Shown: positions 8,977 through 16,298 of the stretch, piece by piece | Numbering within the stretch: position 1 is the stretch's first letter | Layout of the letters: every line of letters begins with the position of its first letter | IMG/VR virus record: IMGVR_UViG_3300048840_000022 | Span: 1-48,593 of that record | Source of the DNA: a virus | DNA: 48,593 nucleotides | Direction: 5' to 3' (one strand) | Made by a program: the position numbers and the translations under genes | The notes under the pieces: model-generated | What the model was told of the DNA's origin: nothing | The model's input: only the letters and a program-made list of their open reading frames with translations | The model's database searches: none

Positions 8977-9018
8977 TCATCTCCTAATAATTCCTGCGAA
9001 TAGTGCCAACTCATTCAT
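8977..9018 (-). pseudogene. Possible N-terminal remnant of a DNA cytosine methyltransferase (13 codons)
   Basis: A 13-codon reading frame, MNELALFAGIIRR then TGA, with a perfect GGAGG site just upstream. The first nine residues look like the conserved start and motif I entry of phage C5-cytosine methyltransferases (usually LALFAGAGGG). After that the sequence runs straight into the ribosome site of the next gene. It could be the scar of a deletion or a functional leader peptide. The stretch is short, so the match may be chance. Confidence 0.35.
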
Positions 9019-9200
9019 TTAGCCTCCTCAATCTTTACGCCTATAATTTTGATGCCGCCAAATAATTGTGGAAGTCCATTACTTAATTGTGCCATTACTG
9101 TCTCAAGGTTTTCAGACTGCACTGGGTAAGGACTATTTGGTAATTGCTCAGTTCTACCATCTGGAGTATTTACAATATAATCAATATTATACTTTTCCAT
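9015..9200 (-). CDS. Small unknown protein (61 aa)
   Basis: Starts MEKYNIDYIVNTPDGRTEQL; hydrophilic N-terminus and a beta-rich C-terminus (FGGIKIIGVKIEEAK). GGAGAGG precedes the ATG; it overlaps the end of the DUF5664 gene by 14 bp. There are no recognisable motifs. Confidence 0.6.
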   Translation of the reverse strand: MEKYNIDYIVNTPDGRTEQLPNSPYPVQSENLETVMAQLSNGLPQLFGGIKIIGVKIEEAK

Positions 9201-9777
9201 CTTCTACCTCTCCAGGATCATCCATAGTCAAACAGTCGTTATCAGACTGCCAAAGAAGAAACATAATATCACATAACATATGTGCTAAAACATGTTTACC
9301 AGATTCCTTATCAATAATATCTCCACTCTGAAAGTCATTAAAGTGTCGCATGGCTGCACCAATGTAACGCCATGACTCAACCTTCTGCCAGTTGTTTGGT
9401 CCGTACTTATTGCAACCAAATGTTAGGATTTCTGCAATCTGTTTTATTTGGTTGTGTGGTAATAGATCAAAGCGTATCTTACCTTGATCATACTTCTTCC
9501 CCTGGCCTGAGGAAATAAAGTATGTCACCATCTCGCGCTCTAGTGGAACAAGATGATGATTATCATTAATCTTTAGACTGAACCCTTTAGGTGCCTCTAC
9601 TAATCTACCATATGGAGCACCAAAACTTTCCACTTTTTGATTATCAAAATCCCCAGTCACGATGTCAATAATTTTAAAGACTACCGTATCTTGGAACTGT
9701 ACTACAAAACATGAATCATCACACGTACAAGTAAAATCTGTTTTGTTCGCACACAACTCTTTAATCTTTTCAAACAT
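9187..9777 (-). CDS. DUF5664 dATP/dGTP pyrophosphohydrolase-like (MazZ-like) protein
   Basis: ATG at 9777 follows GGGAGG by seven bases. Residues 95-176 of 196 match the DUF5664 / dATP-dGTP diphosphohydrolase N-terminal family: KKYDQGKIRFDLLP, CNKYGPNNW, WRYIGAAMRHF and HVLAHMLCDIMFL, with the His/Asp/Glu residues used for metal-dependent hydrolysis in all-alpha NTP pyrophosphatases. Relatives include MazZ, which supplies dGMP for 2-aminoadenine (Z) DNA in some phages. The first 90 residues are an unknown module with three Cys. No purZ or datZ partner is present in this window. Confidence 0.75.
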   Translation of the reverse strand: MFEKIKELCANKTDFTCTCDDSCFVVQFQDTVVFKIIDIVTGDFDNQKVESFGAPYGRLVEAPKGFSLKINDNHHLVPLEREMVTYFISSGQGKKYDQGKIRFDLLPHNQIKQIAEILTFGCNKYGPNNWQKVESWRYIGAAMRHFNDFQSGDIIDKESGKHVLAHMLCDIMFLLWQSDNDCLTMDDPGEVEDGKV

Positions 9778-9967
9778 CTTTGATCCTCCCAATCGACCAC
9801 TTGTTACATACCTCGTCGATTATAATATTGTCATTAGGAATAATATTCACTCCAATAAATGTACCGCCCTCTAATTTTATTAATTGTGTAATACCGCTCT
9901 CAAACGCCACCATTAGTAGTTGCTTATTCTTTATATCTAGCTTGGCTAATTTATCTTTTATGCTCAT
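9770..9967 (-). CDS. Small unknown protein (65 aa)
   Basis: Starts MSIKDKLAKLDIKNKQLLMV, with a beta-rich middle (GGTFIGVNIIPNDNIIID). GGAG precedes the ATG. It overlaps the primase gene by 4 bp and the DUF5664 gene by 8 bp, so it is an authentic member of the leftward operon. No recognised family. Confidence 0.6.
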   Translation of the reverse strand: MSIKDKLAKLDIKNKQLLMVAFESGITQLIKLEGGTFIGVNIIPNDNIIIDEVCNKWSIGRIKDV

Positions 9968-12663
9968 TTTTTCTCCACTAGATAGTTATTCGATCCAAGT
10001 GTAGAACGAATGAGATGGATTAAAGTTGGTTCACCATCTGCTGGTGGTGCATATGCTATATTACCTATATACACATCAACATCACTAGTACCACGTTGCT
10101 TGCCAGTTGGGAATTGAGACGGGAGGCCCTGACTAAACCTCTTTGGTCCCCAGTTGCTTGCCTCTTGTGGGTCGATATACTCTAAGAATCTACCAAATAG
10201 TTCCTTGAACTTTATTGTCTTACCTGGAACGGTGAAGCAAACATCTTTAAGAAAAGCCTGTACAGGATTCATATTGCGTTCACCGGCTGTCAGTTTATCA
10301 CCAGTTGTAAGGACTGGTAACTTAAGTCTATCACGACTATTCGGTAATTCTAAACTAAGTACACTGGCTAAAAAGTCTGGTGCCTCACGTTGTAGCAATG
10401 AGATGAATTCATTCTTTGGAATCTTTTCTAGTGGATCTAAAGACTCTACCCAACACATTGTTATTCTAGTATCTCCTGGAAATATTGGACATGCTGTAGA
10501 TGAATTGCTACACTGAATCCAGTGAGTTGTATTACGTATTTGATAAGGTGTTTGACCTTTTCTATGTATTAGAATATGACGACTGGTGACCCAGTCTTTG
10601 ATTCTATTATATGCTGTCTTATTGTGTTCAAGGTCGATTTCTTCAACAACACATACGATAGCATCTTCAAGCTCTGCATTAAAGTTTGATTGTGAGATCA
10701 ATGCAGCATCAGCACGCTTTACACCTCTGGTTAGTATCTCACTTAATGCCTCATGGAATACTGATTTACCAACATCTTGCTCGCCGTAGAAAAATAGATA
10801 TGGTAATGGATCTGTTGGGTATTGTAGCAATGCTGCTATCCAACATTTAAGATAGTCTCCACCTGTCTGAAGCCCATTAGCCCTGGTCCAAGGATCCTCT
10901 TTGATTGCATCATCGAGACCTTTACCACAATGACTTATTAATTTCTGCCATGTAGGATAGTTAAGTTTATCTAGATCTTCTGATGGTGCATATGTTAATT
11001 GCGCTGCATTTCTATTCCACTCACGATTACCTGGATACTCTGGTTGCAGCGGTTTATTAACACGTATCCAGGGCCTACGTATTGCTGATCCCATAATCTT
11101 ATTGACATCCTGTTGACCATAACCGATACTCTGTAATGCTTTGGTTACGTGTGTCATAGGTTCATTACGCCAGTCGCCATCTGAATATAATGTCCAACCA
11201 CCATCCTCACCACTCTCAGTAACGATATGCCGCATTGATGCATCGAAATCTGTTACTTCAGGTTCCTGACTAAAGATAGTTGTCTTCGCATAAAACTGTC
11301 TATACCAAACAGTCTTCTCATGTGTCCACCCGGTTAAAGGCAAGTCACCGGCCTCGCGTTTAATTTCTACGCAAAGAGTATTATCCTCTTTAGGATGCTT
11401 ACTTATTTTAACCTCACGCCCGCGTACTGAGGCCGGTACCTCAAGGAATACGCCTAACATTTTAGCTGCTGCTTCGGCTTGTTCTGCATCTCTAAAAATA
11501 TAATTACCTTTTTTATCAACTAACCCTTCTTGACTTAGTGAAGCGATTCTAAGATCAGGCTCACGATTTAAATAACAACGTGTCCAACCTTGACCATCTT
11601 GATCCCATGAACTGGCCTCTTGGATTCCTTTACTGTATCTTCGTACTACCCATGACCCATCTCTTAATGGGAATGCAAAACAGTTTTGTTCTCCTAGGTT
11701 TGTTCCACTTGATTTAGTCTCGAAAACACCTTTAAGACTTAGTTCCTCATGTGCTTTCTTTAACCATTCTGTGTGAGTTACAAGCATCTTTAAGTCTTGG
11801 TCCCACCACCATAGTGCATCTACATCTTCAAGATATTTACATAATTTTATATGATCTTCATTTCGTGGTTCGTTAGCTTTTTGATTTGCTAAGTATTCTA
11901 TTGAGTCTGTATCTGAAAGTTTTGACTGGTCGATTCTACGATCACGTTTTCGTTTTATTACTTTTAAATGCTCTTGCCAATTATGTGGAATCTCTGATAT
12001 AGCTAGTTTCCTTCCCGCCTTAATTAATTTTAATCCCTCATTTGAGTCTGACATCTTACGATGCCATACCCACATATTACCACCACATGTATCTACACGT
12101 GCCTGGAAATCAAACTCTGTAAGTGATGATAATTTACCAAGTATAGCTCTGGCCAATGCCGAATGTTCTGAATGATTCTTAGTAGTCACTGGTTCAAGAT
12201 GTACATATAGATGATAGCCAGAACCAGATGTTGATTTACGAATCTCTACCCATTCAATATCTGTTACCTTTTTAACAATTTCATTTAATTGATCGTGTGT
12301 CAGTCCATCATTATGTGTAGCTATTGAGTCGAAATCGTAAGCTACCCATCTTGATAAAAGATTCTTCCAATCCCAGCCTGTCATTCCTATACCTTCTGCA
12401 TGCGCTGGTAGGTCGAATGACATTTCGGAGTCTTTAAATTCTGGTTTCGTATTAGCATTCCACGGTATACGAATGGCCTTCCACCTTTGCAGACCATCCT
12501 CATATCCACGCCATCTTCTACCTTGATACTCACCCTCTATTGGTTCACCCTGATCTTGTGCCACATTAACTTGAACCTCTATATCAAAAGAATATAGATT
12601 AGCCAAATCAGCGTGGGTCTTCGCTTGTAAAAATAACTTTATTGCTTCTGTTCTTGTTGGCAT
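9964..12663 (-). CDS. AEP-like primase / SF3 helicase fusion
   Basis: An 899-residue replication protein. The N-terminal region has an archaeo-eukaryotic-primase-like pattern: VAYDFDS near 100-106 for metal binding and TSGSGYHLYVHLE near 146-158, as in TOTE/prim-pol primases. The C-terminal third is a superfamily 3 helicase: Walker A YGEQDVGKS near residue 630, Walker B VVEEIDL, and a SNSS...R sensor region (CSNSSTACPIFPGDTR). It should prime and unwind at the replication fork. It is the first gene of the leftward operon, transcribed from the divergent region at 12664-13110. Confidence 0.85.
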   Translation of the reverse strand: MPTRTEAIKLFLQAKTHADLANLYSFDIEVQVNVAQDQGEPIEGEYQGRRWRGYEDGLQRWKAIRIPWNANTKPEFKDSEMSFDLPAHAEGIGMTGWDWKNLLSRWVAYDFDSIATHNDGLTHDQLNEIVKKVTDIEWVEIRKSTSGSGYHLYVHLEPVTTKNHSEHSALARAILGKLSSLTEFDFQARVDTCGGNMWVWHRKMSDSNEGLKLIKAGRKLAISEIPHNWQEHLKVIKRKRDRRIDQSKLSDTDSIEYLANQKANEPRNEDHIKLCKYLEDVDALWWWDQDLKMLVTHTEWLKKAHEELSLKGVFETKSSGTNLGEQNCFAFPLRDGSWVVRRYSKGIQEASSWDQDGQGWTRCYLNREPDLRIASLSQEGLVDKKGNYIFRDAEQAEAAAKMLGVFLEVPASVRGREVKISKHPKEDNTLCVEIKREAGDLPLTGWTHEKTVWYRQFYAKTTIFSQEPEVTDFDASMRHIVTESGEDGGWTLYSDGDWRNEPMTHVTKALQSIGYGQQDVNKIMGSAIRRPWIRVNKPLQPEYPGNREWNRNAAQLTYAPSEDLDKLNYPTWQKLISHCGKGLDDAIKEDPWTRANGLQTGGDYLKCWIAALLQYPTDPLPYLFFYGEQDVGKSVFHEALSEILTRGVKRADAALISQSNFNAELEDAIVCVVEEIDLEHNKTAYNRIKDWVTSRHILIHRKGQTPYQIRNTTHWIQCSNSSTACPIFPGDTRITMCWVESLDPLEKIPKNEFISLLQREAPDFLASVLSLELPNSRDRLKLPVLTTGDKLTAGERNMNPVQAFLKDVCFTVPGKTIKFKELFGRFLEYIDPQEASNWGPKRFSQGLPSQFPTGKQRGTSDVDVYIGNIAYAPPADGEPTLIHLIRSTLGSNNYLVEKK

Positions 12664-12741
12664 GATTGTTAGAATCCCTTCAAATATATAGATTCGATTC
12701 TGAATGTAATCAAATCTGTTTAAAAATATTACATTTCCGAG

Positions 12742-12772
12742 TATGCTATATATTACGGTAAATATTGAAAAA
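12742..12772 (-). promoter_or_regulatory. Leftward promoter-like element (mirror copy)
   Basis: Read on the minus strand this gives TTTACCGTAATATATAGC. The same block, TTTACCGTAATATAGCG, occurs in the opposite orientation at 12948-12977. The pair points outward toward the two divergent operons, as expected for phage-specific promoters. The transcription start is not determined. Confidence 0.5.
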
Positions 12773-12947
12773 TTGCAAGCGAATTTTTAAATCCTTATAT
12801 ACCATATACTTACTGATAATTAATAATATTAACTATATACGTCTATAGTAAAGTAATATTAAATACAATACAATAGGGAAATTACAGACCCATTATTAAG
12901 TGTAAAATAACTTTACATTATATAATTATTTTTTACTAGCAAAATCT

Positions 12948-12977
12948 CAATTTTTACCGTAATATAGCGCATGGAAT
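12948..12977 (+). promoter_or_regulatory. Rightward promoter-like element TATAGCG
   Basis: Contains TTTTTACCGTAATATAGCG followed by CATGGAATAAT. The core ATATAGCG(C/T)(A/T)TGGAAT is shared almost base for base with the site in front of the tmRNA at 15311. It lies about 150 bp before the parB-like gene. Confidence 0.5.
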
Positions 12978-13110
12978 AATACCATATGCTTGGAGCATGT
13001 GGGGACAGGAGCTACCACAATCGAATCGATTTGATTATGAAATGATTATGAGAATCGTGGCGTGCGGGTAGTAAAGATTTTGGAATCGTAGTATGTAAGG
13101 AGAAGAAGGT

Positions 13111-14055
13111 ATGAGTATTCGTACTGTATTGCTCAGTGAGATCCGTGAAAATCCAGTGGCACTGAGAACTGTCAACAAGAACAGTGAATCGTTCTTGGGT
13201 TTGGTTGACAGTATTAGATCCAAGGGATTCTTAGGATCAATTACTGGACGCGAGAAGAATGACGACGCGGGTGCTACGTATGTGGAGATCACTGATGGTC
13301 TGCATCGTTACAGCGCAGCTAAGGATGCCGGACTGGATAGTATTCCAGTTGATATCCTGAGCATGACCGATGGCGAGACTCTTGAGGCACAGCTTATGCT
13401 GAATGTCCACAAGGTCGAGACTAAGCCAGTTCAGTACAGCCAACAGCTTCGTAGGATTCTGTCAATGAATCCTCTTATGACTGAGGCTGAACTTGCTGCA
13501 AAGCTTGGTAAGTCGTCACAGTGGATTAAGGAACGTCTTGGCCTCTGCAAGCTGCCCGAAAGAGTTGCAAATTTGGTTGATGAGGGCAAGATCAATTTGT
13601 CAAATGCGTATGCACTTGCCAAGTTGCCACCTGAAGAAGCACCAGACTGGGTTGATCGTGCAATCACCGAAACACCAAGTGAATTTGTGCCAAAGGTTAA
13701 TGGTCGTATCAAAGAAGTGAAAGATGCAAAGCGTAAGGGTCAGGATGCAGGTGATGCTGAGTTTACACCTGTTGCACACTGTCAGAAGTTGGCAGACCTT
13801 AAGGCTGAACTTGAGAAGCCACAGGTTGGTCCTGTTCTTTGTAAGGCCGCTGGTGTTAAAGATGCACCATCTGGTTTTGCTCTTGGTGTTAGCTGGGCGC
13901 TGCATCTTGATCAGCAAAGTATTGAAGCTGCACAGGCCAAGTATGAAGAGCAGAAGTCTGCACGTGACAGTGCAAAGAAAGCTCGCAAGATAGAGCGCGC
14001 AAAGAAGAAGGCTGAAGAAGCTGCGAAGGCCGCTGCTGAAGCTAGTGAGGCATAG
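13111..14055 (+). CDS. ParB-like nuclease/partition protein (copy 1)
   Basis: A 314-residue ParB/RepB family protein. The N-terminal ParB domain has VLLSEIRENP, a VDSIRSKGFLGSIT strand-helix unit and TDGLHRYSAAK, the counterpart of the GERRxRA box. It is followed by a helix-turn-helix segment (TEAELAAKLGKSSQWIKERL) and a long Lys/Ala-rich coiled tail (from about residue 265). Such phage proteins bind DNA or act as CTP-dependent clamps or regulators. AAGGAG precedes ATG 13111. It is the first rightward gene after the divergent promoters. Confidence 0.82.
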   Translation: MSIRTVLLSEIRENPVALRTVNKNSESFLGLVDSIRSKGFLGSITGREKNDDAGATYVEITDGLHRYSAAKDAGLDSIPVDILSMTDGETLEAQLMLNVHKVETKPVQYSQQLRRILSMNPLMTEAELAAKLGKSSQWIKERLGLCKLPERVANLVDEGKINLSNAYALAKLPPEEAPDWVDRAITETPSEFVPKVNGRIKEVKDAKRKGQDAGDAEFTPVAHCQKLADLKAELEKPQVGPVLCKAAGVKDAPSGFALGVSWALHLDQQSIEAAQAKYEEQKSARDSAKKARKIERAKKKAEEAAKAAAEASEA

Positions 14056-14129
14056 GATTACCGAATCAATGTGGGTTCGGGTGTGACAATGATGCGATAG
14101 ATAATAGGCCAGAGGCCAGAGGAGAAAGT

Positions 14130-14786
14130 ATGTCACCAGAAGCAAATGATAATGCCCTTATTCCGGTAGGGGAACTTGGTGCGGTTAAGTATGATGATGA
14201 GACATTTGATAAGATTGCAGCCAGTAAGTATCTTGCGCGTATCCAGCTCATGACGAGCAACAGCAAACCATGTAAGGGTGGTGAATTTCCAACTAACCAC
14301 TATGCGTTTGTGCGTGGCAAGACTAATACTGACATGACAGCCGAAGTTAATGTCTTAGTCATAGCGTGGAGGCCCAAGGCGATTCGTATGGACGATAGTG
14401 TTATGGCGTTCTACGATACGGAAAATCCAGAATTTAAGAAGATTGAGGACGAGGCGGATGAGAACGATTCTGGCTGCATGTTTGGACCAGAATTCCTCTG
14501 TTACGTTCCGAGTCTGAAAGATTTTGGAATCTTTTTCATGGGAAGTAAGTCGTCACGTAATGAGTCACCATCAATGAAGGCACTGATTGGTAAATCAGCA
14601 ACACTGCGTGTTCAGAAACTTAGCAATAAGAAGTACGAATGGTTCTCACCGCAGGTTGTTCCTTGTTCAACACCTTTTGAGATTCCAGAAATGGATCTTA
14701 TTAAAGAGCAGGTTGAGAAGTTCAATAATCCACCTGTTAATGATGTCGAAACTGTGGATGGCGATGACTCGGAACGGGCAAGATAG
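14130..14786 (+). CDS. Conserved phage protein of unknown function (218 aa)
   Basis: A soluble 218-residue protein, starting MSPEANDNALIPVGELGAVK, with GGEFPTNHYAFVRG and a long acidic C-terminus (EKFNNPPVNDVETVDGDDSE). It resembles a type common in environmental phages, but the function is not known to me. The acidic tail and early-operon position would fit a single-stranded DNA-binding role, but this is unproven. AGAGGAGAAAG precedes ATG 14130. Confidence 0.6.
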   Translation: MSPEANDNALIPVGELGAVKYDDETFDKIAASKYLARIQLMTSNSKPCKGGEFPTNHYAFVRGKTNTDMTAEVNVLVIAWRPKAIRMDDSVMAFYDTENPEFKKIEDEADENDSGCMFGPEFLCYVPSLKDFGIFFMGSKSSRNESPSMKALIGKSATLRVQKLSNKKYEWFSPQVVPCSTPFEIPEMDLIKEQVEKFNNPPVNDVETVDGDDSERAR

Positions 14787-15310
14787 CAGTCTGATGAGCT
14801 TGTGAAATCCAAGCGAATCGCCTCTAATAGAAGAGGCGAAACTGTGGTTAGTCCAGTGTCAGGGTCACTGGTTTCAGCTAAAAGCTATATTGATCTGAAA
14901 AATCAATTACCTTGCTGTGTGTAACCCCATAAGGTTAGCCAGCAAAAAGCTTACTCTATGGCTAGTCCTGTAAATAGTCGCTAGCAACTATTCAGGACTT
15001 GCTCCAGTCTATGGCCATAAAAGAAGACTGGGGCAATTTAGAGGATACTATTAGACGCACGGCGCTTAATAGTATCCTCACTACTTTCACCGGTGCGACT
15101 GCTAACAGCAAAAGCTGGAACCCTTTCACCGGATTATTGGTAAGGTGCGTGGCGCGTGCCTTCTTCTGTGACTCGTTAGCGGAGTGAGTTTAAAAATCTG
15201 TTACTGTCTATGTCCGACTGAGACAGCGGCGTAAGTCGGTGTGTAGGAGGACACTAATATTATATGCCCATGAAAGGGAAAACCTGAGGCGCAATTATAT
15301 TCCCCCAGAT
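14787..15310 (+). ncRNA. Large, highly structured candidate ncRNA (giant ornate RNA type)
   Basis: There is no plausible gene in this stretch, but there is a dense series of strong helices: 14819-14825/14832-14838 (7 bp), 14853-14858/14866-14871, 14912-14917/14940-14945 enclosing 14922-14926/14933-14937, 14964-14970/14993-14999 continued by 14973-14978/14987-14992, 14999-15010/15025-15036 (12 bp, one GU), 15041-15053/15067-15079 (13 bp perfect) and 15090-15095/15127-15132. The loops at 14979-14986 (GCTAGC) and 15011-15024 (TGGCCA) contain palindromes suited to kissing. Size, complexity, phage context and tmRNA neighbour recall GOLLD and ROOL RNAs. Exact ends and class are not established. The rest of the gap to the promoter at 15311 shows weaker stems only. 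Confidence 0.6.
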
Positions 15311-15327
15311 ATATAGCGTTTGGAATG
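15309..15327 (+). promoter_or_regulatory. Promoter-like element TATAGCG before the tmRNA
   Basis: ATATATAGCGTTTGGAATGAT, about 50 bp before the mature tmRNA 5' end. It matches the parB-side element (ATATAGCGCATGGAATAAT) in 16 of 19 positions, including the part downstream of TATAGCG. The leader between it and the tmRNA carries a TGCAG/CTGCA hairpin. Confidence 0.5.
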
Positions 15328-15368
15328 ATCAGGTCGTGCAGAATCCGAGGCTGCATATATTAATATGT

Positions 15369-15759
15369 GGGGACGAAATGGTATCGACTGGATAAGAAAT
15401 GATTAAGTTGCATGCCGAGGTTGGTCGGTTGGCCTCGTTAAAAGCCGTCCAAAAACTTAACTGCGAACAATGTAACTAATGTTGATTTCGATCAACGACT
15501 TGCCCACGCCGCATAGACGGTAAGGCCCAGAAAGTGGTAGGTGGCTGCGTAACCATGAGTACGGACGACCAACACAGCCTGGACAATCATGAAGCTTGAT
15601 AGTGATTGTTGAGATCAATTAAGCTGGTGGAGGGCCACATGGCCCCTGAGGCCAGTCTAGTAGGCCGAGATGCTTAACATCAAATTACTTGACTACGCAT
15701 GTAGACGCTTCTTCTATTATTATCGCAGGACCGGGGTTCGATTCCCCGCGTCTCCACCA
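15369..15759 (+). ncRNA. ssrA: tmRNA (transfer-messenger RNA), phage-encoded
   Basis: A complete 391-nt tmRNA. The 5' end GGGGACGAAATGG...TCGACTGG and 3' end ...CCGGGGTTCGATTCCCCG...CGTCTCCACCA pair as a 7-bp acceptor stem (GGGGACG with CGTCTCC), with an encoded CCA. The resume codon is GCG at 15463, and the tag reading frame runs to TAG at 15514, giving the 17-residue tag ANNVTNVDFDQRLAHAA, whose hydrophobic AHAA end resembles normal degradation tags. Several pseudoknot-like blocks follow. It would rescue stalled ribosomes and tag their products. The tag encoding and one-piece form are seen directly; activity is inferred. Confidence 0.95.
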
Positions 15760-15776
15760 CTTATTAGAGAGGGTGT

Positions 15777-16298
15777 ATGGATACAGTAGTACAGCCATTA
15801 GCTCTGACACAAATAGATTGGGACACTTACATTAACTTCTTTCAAGAGGTAATTGGTAGGTCTCCAACACATGATTTAGATGCCCACTTAATGCAAGTGG
15901 GCGAACTTGATTCTTTCATCGCATCATTAGCAGTTGGTATTGACCCAAGACAGGCACTACGTAATAATAATACAGTTCTTAAACACGTAAGTGCAGGGTT
16001 TATGACTAATGCTACAAGTGAAACGATTCGAGTAATCATGGAGACAGGTATAGCTGGTATTACTTATACAGACTATGCAAGAGGTAATCCAAGATTCTTT
16101 AGTATACTGAGTGGCACCGTTGAGGATTGGAAGAATACTATCCTTAGCCTATGTACACCAGCAACAAGTTTTGAAGTAAGATTTGTTGTTAATAGTTGTT
16201 GCCTATATCTTGAGAAAGCATCATTGTTTGAGGTATTTGGCAATTATGGGAAAGACACGTTGAGCGATAAGACATTTATATTGAGGAGAAAATCTTGA
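15777..16298 (+). CDS. Unknown protein (173 aa)
   Basis: Starts MDTVVQPLALTQIDWDTYIN directly after the tmRNA; GAGAGGG precedes the ATG. Mostly helical, soluble, with some Cys (CC at about 150) and an ASLAVGIDPRQALRNNN segment. It overlaps the helicase gene by 4 bp. No family is recognised. Confidence 0.65.
   Translation: MDTVVQPLALTQIDWDTYINFFQEVIGRSPTHDLDAHLMQVGELDSFIASLAVGIDPRQALRNNNTVLKHVSAGFMTNATSETIRVIMETGIAGITYTDYARGNPRFFSILSGTVEDWKNTILSLCTPATSFEVRFVVNSCCLYLEKASLFEVFGNYGKDTLSDKTFILRRKS

Larger units (their letters stand above)
12664..13110. promoter_or_regulatory. Divergent AT-rich control region, possible origin
   Basis: 447 bp without a gene, between the leftward primase operon and the rightward parB-like gene. 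It is AT-rich with direct and inverted blocks. GAATCG-type hexamers occur at about 12691 (as GATTCGATTC), 13021, 13051 and 13082. It holds one promoter-like element for each direction. Its position beside primase-helicase and ParB-like genes makes it a candidate replication origin or partition site, but no clean iteron set is visible. Confidence 0.5.

Noticed and set aside
9187-9777. Full 2-aminoadenine (Z) genome pathway
   Set aside because: Only the DUF5664-type protein is present; no PurZ-, DatZ- or DpoZ-specific gene was recognised in this window.
13600-14145. 181-residue minus-strand frame opposite parB
   Set aside because: Antisense of a clear ParB-like gene; hydrophobic low-complexity composition, no ribosome site.
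14790-14845. Hammerhead ribozyme (CTGATGAG...GAAA)
   Set aside because: The core boxes occur, but no proper stem II closes between them and no stem I/III partners with a cleavage site were found.
14999-15187. 62-codon plus-strand frame inside the structured RNA region
   Set aside because: No ribosome site, frame covers both arms of perfect hairpins, no protein-like features.
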